DNA of 64,000 bases from Streptomyces sp. CB02980 (lineage in GTDB: Bacteria > Actinomycetota > Actinomycetes > Streptomycetales > Streptomycetaceae), in NCBI RefSeq assembly GCF_014451325.2, contig NZ_JACSCH020000004.1:154392-218391 (forward strand). Direction: 5' to 3'. Under the pieces are notes generated by a model. It ran no database searches. It saw nothing but the letters and a program-made list of their open reading frames with translations, and was not told where the DNA came from. The position numbers were made by a program, and so were the translations under genes. The first letter of the stretch is position 1, and each line of letters begins with the position of its first letter. This document shows positions 16,654 through 24,393 of the stretch, in pieces.

Positions 16654-17502
16654 ATGACAAGCCGTCTCTTGATGCCCTTCCGGACCGCCGGCGCGGGTCC
16701 CGCGGCCGACACGGAGACCGCCGGGTCGACCCGGCCCACGCCGATCCTGGACCTGGCGCACCCCCGGGTCGCCGCGCTCGTGACCCGGGTGCGCCGCGAG
16801 GCGGACGAGCGGGGCGCGACGACCGACCGCGACCGGCTCCGGACCGCCCACGGCATCATCGCCGCCACTGTGCGGCCGGTGTACTCCGTGGAGGACCTGC
16901 GCCGGGTGTCGAGGACTCTGCGGCTCGGGCGCGGCTCGTGCAGTCAGCGCATGGCGGTCCTGGAGGCGGTGGCCCGGTCCCTCGACGTGCCCACGCGGGT
17001 CCGGGGCCTGCTCGTCGACGGAGCCTTCTGGTACCCGCGCTTCCCGAAGCTGCGCCCGTTCGTGCCCGAGGAGGTGCTGCTCGCCTGGCCCGAGTTCCTG
17101 CTCGACGACACCTGGGTGCCGGTCGCGGAGCTCTTCGCGAACCGGGAGGAGGCCGGACCGGCCCCCGCGGACGCCTTCACCAACGCCGGCGCGGAGACCC
17201 TCTTCGAGGCCGTGGCGCGGACCACCGTCGACTGGGACGCCCCGGCCGCCTGCGCCGGATCCGCCCCCTGCGACCTCTCCGCGCACCTGCGGACCGACCT
17301 GGGCCGCTTCACCTCCCGCGACGAGCTGTTCGCCGGGCACGGTCAGACCCTGTGCCTCCCCGCCCGCACCCTCGCCGAGCCGCTCTTCGGCCGCTGGAGC
17401 GCGGGCGCGGGCGCGAGTGTCGGTGCCGGAGGCGGTGCCGGAGGCGGTGCCGGTGCCGGTGCGGGCGGGGACACGAGCCCTATGTCGTCTTCCGCCGCCT
17501 GA
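16654..17502 (+). CDS. Transglutaminase-like fold protein lacking an obvious catalytic histidine
   Basis: A 282-residue protein. ATG at 16654 follows GGGGGAG. The core (about 85-170) has the Cys element LGRGSCSQRMAVLEAVARSL and PTRVRGLLV, typical of bacterial transglutaminase-like (cysteine protease-fold) domains, and DDTWVPVAELF for the Asp strand. Where the family normally has a GHAW-type His, this protein reads DGAFWYPRF, so the usual Cys-His-Asp triad appears broken or rearranged. No signal peptide is seen. The tail is a low-complexity Gly/Ala stretch from a 6-12 bp repeat (about 17400-17470). Its last 23 bases overlap the convergent sdhB gene. Its function is unknown. Confidence 0.65.
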   Translation: MTSRLLMPFRTAGAGPAADTETAGSTRPTPILDLAHPRVAALVTRVRREADERGATTDRDRLRTAHGIIAATVRPVYSVEDLRRVSRTLRLGRGSCSQRMAVLEAVARSLDVPTRVRGLLVDGAFWYPRFPKLRPFVPEEVLLAWPEFLLDDTWVPVAELFANREEAGPAPADAFTNAGAETLFEAVARTTVDWDAPAACAGSAPCDLSAHLRTDLGRFTSRDELFAGHGQTLCLPARTLAEPLFGRWSAGAGASVGAGGGAGGGAGAGAGGDTSPMSSSAA

Positions 17503-18253
17503 TCGTGTTGCCCAGCCACACCAGCGGGTCGTACTTCCGGTCCACGACCCGCTCCTTCATCGGGATCAGGGCGTTGTCGGTGATGCGGATGGACTCCGGG
17601 CACACCTCCGTACAGCACTTGGTGATGTTGCAGTAGCCGAGTCCGTGCTCCTCCTGTGCCGTCCGCCGCCGGTCGAGTCCGGCCTCCTCGGCCGCGTCCA
17701 GCGGGTGCATGTCGAGCTCCGCGACCCGCATGAGGAACCGGGGCCCGGCGAAGGCCTCCTTGTTCTCCTCGTGGTCGCGCACCACATGGCAGGTGTCCTG
17801 GCACAGGAAGCACTCGATGCACTTCCTGAACTCCTGCGAGCGCTCCACGTCCTCCTGCCGCATCCGGTACTCGCCGGGACCCACCCCGGCGGGCGGCACG
17901 AAGGCCGGGATCTCCCGGGCCTTCGCATAGTTGAAGGACACGTCCGTGACCAGGTCGCGCACGACGGGGAAGGCACGCATCGGGGTCACGGTGATCACCT
18001 CGTCCCGGGAGAACACCGACATCCGGGTCATGCAGAGCAGCCGCGGCCTGCCGTTGATCTCGGCCGAGCACGAACCGCACTTGCCCGCCTTGCAGTTCCA
18101 CCGCACCGCGAGATCCGGCGTCTGGGTGGCCTGCAGGCGGTGCACCACGTCGAGGACGACCTCGCCGTCGTGGACCTCCACCGTGTAGTCGGCCAGTTCG
18201 CCGCCGCCGGCGTCTCCCCGCCACACCCGGAACCGCGCGTCGTACGTGCTCAT
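17480..18253 (-). CDS. sdhB: Succinate dehydrogenase / fumarate reductase iron-sulfur subunit
   Basis: A 257-residue electron-transfer subunit of respiratory complex II. A [2Fe-2S] plant-ferredoxin-like N domain holds Cys54, Cys59, Cys62 and Cys74 (WNCKAGKCGSCSAEING, RLLC). The C-terminal domain carries CIECFLCQDTCH and YCNITKCCTEVCPESI for the [4Fe-4S] and [3Fe-4S] clusters. Its ATG overlaps the sdhA stop by 4 bases (ATGA), indicating translational coupling; order is sdhC-sdhA-sdhB. It belongs to the actinobacterial type like Sdh1 (Rv0247c-Rv0249c, from memory) rather than the SdhCDAB type. Its 3' end overlaps the convergent transglutaminase-like gene. Confidence 0.95.
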   Translation of the reverse strand: MSTYDARFRVWRGDAGGGELADYTVEVHDGEVVLDVVHRLQATQTPDLAVRWNCKAGKCGSCSAEINGRPRLLCMTRMSVFSRDEVITVTPMRAFPVVRDLVTDVSFNYAKAREIPAFVPPAGVGPGEYRMRQEDVERSQEFRKCIECFLCQDTCHVVRDHEENKEAFAGPRFLMRVAELDMHPLDAAEEAGLDRRRTAQEEHGLGYCNITKCCTEVCPESIRITDNALIPMKERVVDRKYDPLVWLGNTIRRRKTT

Positions 18254-20250
18254 GCGCCGTGCCCCCCTTCCAGGCCCGGGCCCTCCAGGCCTTCCGGACC
18301 TTCCGGATCTCCCGGATCTCCCGGATCTCCCGGACCTCCGAGCTCGTCCTCGGCGAGGTACTTCGCCAGCTCCTCCTGTTCGAACAGCGCGAGCAGATCG
18401 GGCCGTACGGGCTCCGTACGCGTCCGATCGAGGGCGATCCCGTCGCCGTCCAGACGGCACAGCAGGTTCACCGGGCGCCAGGCGCGGTCCATCGCCGGGT
18501 AGTCCTCGCGGGTGTGCCCGCCCCGGGACTCGGTGCGCTCCAGGGCGGCGCGAGCCACGCACTCGCCGACGAGCAGCATGTTCCGCAGGTCGAGGGCGAG
18601 GTGCCAGCCGGGGTTGAACTGCCGGTGGCCCTCCACGGTGACCTGCCGGGCCCGTGCCCGCAGGGCGGCGATGCGTTCCAGCGCCTCGGCCATCTCGCCC
18701 TCCCGCCGGATGATCCCGACGAGGTCGTTCATGGTCTGCTGGAGTTCCTGGTGGAGGGTGTACGGGTTCTCCGGGGGGCCCGCGCCTTCCTCGGCCCCGC
18801 GGCCGCCGCCGCTTCCGCCGGGCGCCGACCCGAACGGAGCCAGCGCCTCCGCCGCCGCGGCCTCGACGTCCGCCGCCACGATCCCCCCGCCGACCCCCGA
18901 CAGCGCGTACTGCGCCGCGTACAGACCGGCCCGCCGGCCGAAGACCAGCAGGTCGGAGAGGGAGTTTCCGCCGAGCCGGTTGGAGCCGTGCATGCCGCCG
19001 GCCACCTCACCGGCCGCGAACAGCCCGGGCACCCCCACCGTCGCCGCCGTCTCGGAGTCGACGTTGACCCCGCCCATCACGTAGTGGCAGGTGGGGCCCA
19101 CCTCCATGGCCTCCGCGGTGATGTCGACATCGGCCAGTTCCTTGAACTGGTGGTACATCGAGGGCAGCCGCCGCTTGATCGTCTCGGCCGGCATCCGGGT
19201 CGACACGTCCAGGAACACCCCGCCGTGCGGGGACCCGCGACCCGCCTTCACCTCGGAGTTGATGGCCCGCGCCACCTCGTCGCGCGGCAGCAGTTCGGGC
19301 GGGCGGCGGTTGTGGTCGGGGTCCTCGTACCAGCGGTCGCCCTCCTCCTCCGTCTCCGCGTACTTCTCCTTGAAGACGTCGGGGACGTAGTCGAACATGA
19401 AGCGCCGGCCCTCGGAGTTCCGCAGGACCCCGCCGTCCCCGCGGACGGACTCGGTGACGAGGATGCCCTTCACCGACGGCGGCCAGACCATGCCGGTCGG
19501 GTGGAACTGCACGAACTCCATGTTCACCAGGGGAGCGCCCGCGAGCAGGGCGAGCGCGTGCCCGTCTCCGGTGTACTCCCAGGAGTTCGAGGTCACCTTG
19601 AAGGACTTGCCGATGCCGCCGGTCGCGAGGACGACCGCGGGGGCCTCCAGGACGAGGAAGCGCCCACTCTCCCGCTCGTAACAGAAGACCCCGGAGACCC
19701 GCCCGTCCCCGTCCTTGAGGATCCGGGTGACGGTGAACTCCTGGAAGACCTTCAGCCGGCCCTCGTGGTCGCCGGTCTCGCGGTGGTCCTCCTGCTGGAG
19801 TCCGACGGACCTCTGCTGGAGGGTGCGGAGCAGTTCGAGGCCGGTGCGGTCGCCGACGTGGGCGAGCCGCGGGTACTCGTGGCCGCCGAAGTTGCGCTGC
19901 GAGATCCGGCCGTCGGGGGTGCGGTCGAAGAGCGCGCCCCAGGTCTCCAGTTCCCAGACCCGTTCGGGGGCCTCCTGGGCGTGCAGCTCGGCCATCCGCC
20001 ACTGGTTGAGGAACTTCCCGCCGCGCATGGTGTCGCGGAAGTGGGTCTTCCAGTCGTCCTGCGGGTGCGCATTGGCCATGGAGGCGGCGATCCCGCCCTC
20101 GGCCATCACGGTGTGGGCCTTGCCGAAGAGGGATTTGCAGATGACCGCCGTACGGGCGCCCGCACGACGTGCTTCGATCGCGGCCCGCAGCCCGGCGCCG
20201 CCCGCGCCGACCACGACCACGTCCCACTGCTCTCGCTCGACGTGCGTCAT
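18250..20250 (-). CDS. sdhA: Succinate dehydrogenase / fumarate reductase flavoprotein subunit
   Basis: The 666-residue catalytic subunit oxidises succinate to fumarate on covalently bound FAD. FAD motif VVVGAGGAGLRAA (from about residue 12), His46 in GKAHTVMAEGG (flavinylation site), FVQFHPTG and the capping-domain HGSNRLGGNSLSD are all present. The length is normal except for two low-complexity additions: a Gly/Ser run near 470-490, and a C-terminal Gly-Pro-Asp/Glu tail encoded by a 9-bp microsatellite (about 18294-18340). It starts 1 base after the sdhC stop and overlaps sdhB. SDH and fumarate reductase directions cannot be separated by sequence. Confidence 0.95.
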   Translation of the reverse strand: MTHVEREQWDVVVVGAGGAGLRAAIEARRAGARTAVICKSLFGKAHTVMAEGGIAASMANAHPQDDWKTHFRDTMRGGKFLNQWRMAELHAQEAPERVWELETWGALFDRTPDGRISQRNFGGHEYPRLAHVGDRTGLELLRTLQQRSVGLQQEDHRETGDHEGRLKVFQEFTVTRILKDGDGRVSGVFCYERESGRFLVLEAPAVVLATGGIGKSFKVTSNSWEYTGDGHALALLAGAPLVNMEFVQFHPTGMVWPPSVKGILVTESVRGDGGVLRNSEGRRFMFDYVPDVFKEKYAETEEEGDRWYEDPDHNRRPPELLPRDEVARAINSEVKAGRGSPHGGVFLDVSTRMPAETIKRRLPSMYHQFKELADVDITAEAMEVGPTCHYVMGGVNVDSETAATVGVPGLFAAGEVAGGMHGSNRLGGNSLSDLLVFGRRAGLYAAQYALSGVGGGIVAADVEAAAAEALAPFGSAPGGSGGGRGAEEGAGPPENPYTLHQELQQTMNDLVGIIRREGEMAEALERIAALRARARQVTVEGHRQFNPGWHLALDLRNMLLVGECVARAALERTESRGGHTREDYPAMDRAWRPVNLLCRLDGDGIALDRTRTEPVRPDLLALFEQEELAKYLAEDELGGPGDPGDPGDPEGPEGLEGPGLEGGHGA

Positions 20251-20251
20251 C

Positions 20252-21073
20252 TCAGAAGAACCTCGGGTCGTCGAAGGTGCCGGTGGCGAGCAGGTACACG
20301 TACAGGTCGCAGAGGGCGACGCTGATCAGGGAGGACCAGGCGAGCAGCATGTGACGGGTGTTCAGCCGGCCGACCCAGGTCCACAGCCGGTAGCGGACCG
20401 GATGCTTCGAGAAGTGCTTGAGCCGTCCGCCGACGATGTGCCGGCAGGAGTGGCAGGAGAGGGTGTACGCCCAGATGAGGGCGATGTTGACGAGGAAGAG
20501 GAGCGTCCCGAGCCCCGCGTGGCCCCACGCGTAGTCGGCGTTCCGGAAGGTGAGCACGGTGTCGTACGTGAGGATTCCGGCCACCGGCAGCGCCGCGTAG
20601 AAGAAGTACCGGTGGAGGTTCTGCAGAAGCAGCGGGAAGCGGGTCTCGCCGGTGTACGACGCATGGGGCTCGGCGACCGCGCAGGCCGGGGGAGACGCCC
20701 AGAAGCCCCGGTAGTACGCCTTCCGGTAGTAGTAGCAGGTCAGCCGGAAGCCCAGCGGGAAGACCAGGATCAGCAGGGCGGGCGAGAGCCCCCACCAGCT
20801 GCCGAAGATCTCCCAGTTCGGTCCGCCCTTCATGGGGACGCAGTTCTCCGCCAGACAGGGCGAGTAGAACGGCGAGACGTAGGGGGCGGCGTAGTAGTCG
20901 GCGTTGGCGAAGGCCCGCCAGGTCGAGTACGCGACGAAGGCGAGCAGTCCGGCGGCCGTCGCCGCGGGGGAGAGCCACCAGCGGTCGGTCCGCAGATGTC
21001 GGGCGGCGATGGCGGCGCGCCCCGGTGAGCGCACCCCCGTGGCGGATCCGGGCGGTTCCGTACCTGTGGCCAA
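20252..21073 (-). CDS. sdhC: Succinate dehydrogenase membrane anchor (cytochrome b subunit)
   Basis: A 273-residue integral membrane protein anchoring SdhAB and passing electrons to menaquinone. The start is TTG at 21073, supported by AGGAGGG 6 bases upstream, and no ATG gives a full N terminus. It has five or six hydrophobic helices (AAGLLAFVAYSTWRAF, LILVFPLGFRLTCYYYRKAYY, RYFFYAALPVAGILTYDTV, LFLVNIALIWAYTLSCHSCRH) with several His candidates for haem b ligands (for example in CHSCRH and NLHRYFFY). The layout matches the fused-type anchor of actinobacterial Sdh1, where no separate sdhD exists. It is the second gene of the operon. Confidence 0.88.
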   Translation of the reverse strand: MATGTEPPGSATGVRSPGRAAIAARHLRTDRWWLSPAATAAGLLAFVAYSTWRAFANADYYAAPYVSPFYSPCLAENCVPMKGGPNWEIFGSWWGLSPALLILVFPLGFRLTCYYYRKAYYRGFWASPPACAVAEPHASYTGETRFPLLLQNLHRYFFYAALPVAGILTYDTVLTFRNADYAWGHAGLGTLLFLVNIALIWAYTLSCHSCRHIVGGRLKHFSKHPVRYRLWTWVGRLNTRHMLLAWSSLISVALCDLYVYLLATGTFDDPRFF

Positions 21074-21122
21074 CAGGCCCTCCTACGGTCGGTTGCCGGT
21101 ACGTCCTGCGGCGCGTGGCGGC

Positions 21123-21350
21123 CTACGGCGCGTGGCGGTCGCGTGCTCCCAGTCCCTCGTCGTCCGTGTCCGTCCACAGCCCGCGGTCGTACGGGGCGTC
21201 GGGGATGGTCACCAGGCTTTCGGCACGTCCCGAAGCCGGCGCGGCGGGTGCGCCCCGCTCGGCCGTGATGGAGCGCTCGAGCTGTCCGACGGTGCGGACC
21301 AGGTCTTCGAGGCAGCGCTTGACGGCTGCCAGATCGTCCTGAACGGACAT
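21123..21350 (-). CDS. Small conserved protein at the head of the sdh operon
   Basis: A 75-residue hydrophilic protein (MSVQDDLAAVKRCLEDLVRT...) beginning with an amphipathic, coiled-coil-like helix of about 35 residues, followed by a flexible acidic tail. ATG at 21350 follows GAGGGCAACC, better than the in-frame ATG 12 bases earlier. It ends 49 bp before sdhC on the same strand, so it is probably co-transcribed. No known domain, signal peptide or cysteine is seen. An assembly or regulatory role for complex II is only a positional guess. A short palindrome TTCCC-GCTT-GGGAA (21401-21414) lies in the promoter region. Confidence 0.65.
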   Translation of the reverse strand: MSVQDDLAAVKRCLEDLVRTVGQLERSITAERGAPAAPASGRAESLVTIPDAPYDRGLWTDTDDEGLGARDRHAP

Positions 21351-21597
21351 GGTTGCCCTCACTTCCGCGAGCGGCTTCGGCAGGAGTGTCGCGCGTCACA
21401 TTCCCGCTTGGGAAGCCATGTGCACGGGATTCCACTCGTCCGGAGCGCTCCTTCTCCGGCGGTTGGGCCGCACGAGTGGGGTTTTCCCGACGTGCCGCCG
21501 TGTCGCCGTGGCCGGATCCGCTCCGTCCTTTTCAGTGTATGAGCAATAGGTGTGATCATCTCCAAATGGAATGAATCTGGACGAAGGGGTACAAGTC

Positions 21598-24072
21598 ATG
21601 TCCCAGATCGGCGCCCCTCGCGGGAGGACATGCTCCAGGAGCCCCCGCTCCCGCACGCTCCGCTCCGTCGCCACCCTCACCAGCGCCGTCCTCGCGGTCA
21701 CCGTCCTCGCCGGATGCAGCTCCGACGAGGCCGACGAGGCCCGGGCCGCGGCCCAGGACAACGCGCCCGCCGCCCGCGACAAGGTCGCCGACGGAGGCAC
21801 CCTGCGCTGGGCCGTCGACGCGCTCCCCACCACCCTCAACACCTTCCAGGCCGACGCCGACGGCACCACCTCCCGGATCGCCGGGGCCGTGCTCCCCTCC
21901 CTCTACACGATCGACGAGCGGGGCCGGCCGCAGCGCAACCCCGACTACCTGGAGTCCGCGCAGGTCGCGGAGACGGAGCCCAAGCAGGTCGTCCTCTACA
22001 AGCTCAACCAGCAGGCGGTGTGGAGCGACGGACGCGAGATCGGGGCGGCCGACTTCGTGGCCCAGTGGCGGGCGCTGAGCGGCCGCGACACCGCGTACTG
22101 GACCGCGCGGAACTCCGGCTACGAGCGGATCGAGAAGATCGAGCGGGGCAAGAACGACCTGGAGGTACGGGTCACCTTCTCCAAGCCCTACGCCGACTGG
22201 CAGTCCCTCTTCACCCCGCTCTACCCGAAGCAGGTGATGGGCTCCCCGAACTCCTTCAACGACGGGGCCCGCACCACCCTCAAGGCCACCGCAGGACCGT
22301 TCCTGCTGAAGGCGATCGACCGCAAGAACGGCGATGTCACCCTCGCCCGCAACCCCCGCTGGTGGGGACAGCCCGCCAAGCTCGACCGCATGGTGCTCAA
22401 GGCCGTCGCCCGCGCCGACCGGGCGGGGGCCCTCGCCGCGGGCACCCTCGACCTGGCCGAGATCGACCGGTCCACCGCCGAACGCATCTCGCTCGCCCTC
22501 CGCGACGCCCGCGCCGGACGCGGCGGCGCCCAGGCCGCCCTCGCCCACGGCCCCGGCTCCTCGATCACCCCCTCCAAGGCCCTGAAGTCCTGGGCGCTGG
22601 CCCACGGCTCCGACGACGAGAAGGCGCAGGAGGTCCAGGCCGCCCGGGAGAAGAACCAGAAGGCCCTCACCGCGTACGCGACCGCCCAGGACACCCTGGC
22701 GAAGTACGTCGTCCGCAAGTCCCTGGAGCCCGCCTACACCCAGCTCTCGCTGAACGGCGAGTCCGGACCGCTCGCCGACGAGCGGGTACGGCGCGCGGTG
22801 GCCCGCGCGATCAACCGCCGGGAACTGGCCGAATCCGTGCTCAAGCCGCTCGGGCTCCCGGCGGACCCACCCGGCAGCCACCTGGCCCTCGCCGGCCAGG
22901 CCGCGTACGCGGACAGCAGCGACGCACTCGGCAACCAGGACACCGCGGAGGCACGGGCCCTCCTCGCCGACGCGGGCTGGGTCCCCGGCGGCGCCGTCAG
23001 GAAGCCCGCGTCCGCGGGAACCAAGGCGGGCAGCGAGGCCGAGGAGAAGGCCGCGGGGCAAAAGGCCGGCGAAAAGGAGAAGGCCGGCGAGGGCGGCGCG
23101 AAGACGGAAGGCGCCGAGAAGGAGGGCGCGAAGACGGAAGGCGCCGAGAAGCAGGGTGCGAAGAAGGACGCCGCGGCCTCCACCGACGCCAAGAAGCAGG
23201 CCGCCGACACCGCATCCGACGAGGGCCTCTACATCGTCGGCGACGACAAGCCGGGCGAGCGCCGAGCCGCCCCCGCCCCCGTCATCGGCGCCGGCGGCCC
23301 CGAGAACGGCACCGGCATCCTCGCCCCGGCCCCCGCGGCCGCACGTCAGAGCGCCGCGCTCCTCGCCCGCGCCGAGGCACTCGACACCGGTACGGGCGCC
23401 GGCGCGCACGCCGCCCAGACGATCGCGCGCACGGACAAGGGCGTCGCCGGCGCCTACGCCCCGCGCGGCACCGCCGCCCCCGTGACCGCGCCCGAGGCGA
23501 GCAAGGCCCTCGGCAAGGACGGCAAGGCGCTCAGCCTCCGCTTCGTCCTGCCGTCCGGCCCCGGCTCCGAGTCGCTGCGGGCGGTCGGCGACCGCATCGT
23601 CCGGATGCTCGACGCGGTCGGCATCCGTACCGAGGTCACCAAGGTCTCCGACGACAGCTTCTTCAAGGACCACGTGGCCTCGGGCGACTACGACCTGGCC
23701 CTCTACTCCTGGCCCGCCTCCGCCTTCCCGGCGACCGACGCCCGGCCGATCTTCGCCAAGCCCGAGCCCGCCTCGGACGGCTCCCTCCTGGTCGAGCAGA
23801 ACTACTCGCGGGTCGGCACCGACCGCATCGACCAGCTCTTCGACCAGGCGGCGGGAACCCTCGACGAGGAGGAGGCCCGGGAGCTGGTGCGCCAGGCCGA
23901 CGCCCGGATCTGGGCCGCCGCCGGCTCCATTCCCCTCTACCAGCGCCCGCAGCTCGTCGCCGCCAAGGCGGATCTGGTGAACGCCGGCGCCTGGGGCCTG
24001 GCCGGTCCGCGCTACCAGGACATCGGCTTCAAGAAGCGCGAGACGTCCAAGGGCGCCGAGCGCACCCCCTGA
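21598..24072 (+). CDS. Orphan family-5 solute-binding lipoprotein (LpqW-like)
   Basis: An 824-residue predicted lipoprotein. ATG at 21598 is chosen over 21571 because GAAGGGG precedes it by 8 bases. The lipobox is VLAGC with lipid-modified Cys40. The SBP_bac_5 (oligopeptide-binding) fold is split into an N-terminal part (about 55-470) and a C-terminal part (about 630-820, SRVGTDRIDQLFDQAAG). Between them is a long Ala/Gly/Lys/Glu-rich insertion (about 471-545) including an almost exact 27-bp duplication (23098-23151). No permease or ATPase gene is next to it. Its place immediately before typA matches M. tuberculosis lpqW-typA, where LpqW influences lipomannan synthesis rather than transport. 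Whether that holds here is unknown. Confidence 0.8.
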   Translation: MSQIGAPRGRTCSRSPRSRTLRSVATLTSAVLAVTVLAGCSSDEADEARAAAQDNAPAARDKVADGGTLRWAVDALPTTLNTFQADADGTTSRIAGAVLPSLYTIDERGRPQRNPDYLESAQVAETEPKQVVLYKLNQQAVWSDGREIGAADFVAQWRALSGRDTAYWTARNSGYERIEKIERGKNDLEVRVTFSKPYADWQSLFTPLYPKQVMGSPNSFNDGARTTLKATAGPFLLKAIDRKNGDVTLARNPRWWGQPAKLDRMVLKAVARADRAGALAAGTLDLAEIDRSTAERISLALRDARAGRGGAQAALAHGPGSSITPSKALKSWALAHGSDDEKAQEVQAAREKNQKALTAYATAQDTLAKYVVRKSLEPAYTQLSLNGESGPLADERVRRAVARAINRRELAESVLKPLGLPADPPGSHLALAGQAAYADSSDALGNQDTAEARALLADAGWVPGGAVRKPASAGTKAGSEAEEKAAGQKAGEKEKAGEGGAKTEGAEKEGAKTEGAEKQGAKKDAAASTDAKKQAADTASDEGLYIVGDDKPGERRAAPAPVIGAGGPENGTGILAPAPAAARQSAALLARAEALDTGTGAGAHAAQTIARTDKGVAGAYAPRGTAAPVTAPEASKALGKDGKALSLRFVLPSGPGSESLRAVGDRIVRMLDAVGIRTEVTKVSDDSFFKDHVASGDYDLALYSWPASAFPATDARPIFAKPEPASDGSLLVEQNYSRVGTDRIDQLFDQAAGTLDEEEARELVRQADARIWAAAGSIPLYQRPQLVAAKADLVNAGAWGLAGPRYQDIGFKKRETSKGAERTP

Positions 24073-24168
24073 GGCGACCGGGCCACTCACCTGGGGGCAC
24101 CGAACGCACGGAAAGCCCTGAAAGCCCTGAAACCGCAGGTCACAACCTCAGAACCAGCTCAATTTCCT

Positions 24169-24193
24169 TGCCCGCCGGTGATCCCGGCGGGCA
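24169..24193 (+). terminator. Hairpin between LpqW-like gene and typA
   Basis: TGCCCGCCGG and CCGGCGGGCA form a perfect 10-bp stem with a 5-base loop, about 100 bases after the lipoprotein stop. Confidence 0.75.
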
Positions 24194-24393
24194 GGATCGC
24201 GTCGGCCCCTTGACCCGGTCGCACGACCTCCCCCACACCCTTGCTCCATCGCAGGACAACTTCTCGGATCTTGGCCGGGGAAGCCCCTTGCGCGGCAGCC
24301 CCGTACCATAGGACATAGCCGTGGCGCGTCCGCCCGGCGGGCGTACGAGGAACTGACGCCGCATCCCACGATCCGAGAGAAGCGCAAGCACCC

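Noticed and set aside
21401..21414. TTCCC-GCTT-GGGAA as a Rex or other redox operator for sdh
   Set aside because: It does not match the Rex consensus (TGTG-N8-CACA) and is too short to assign.
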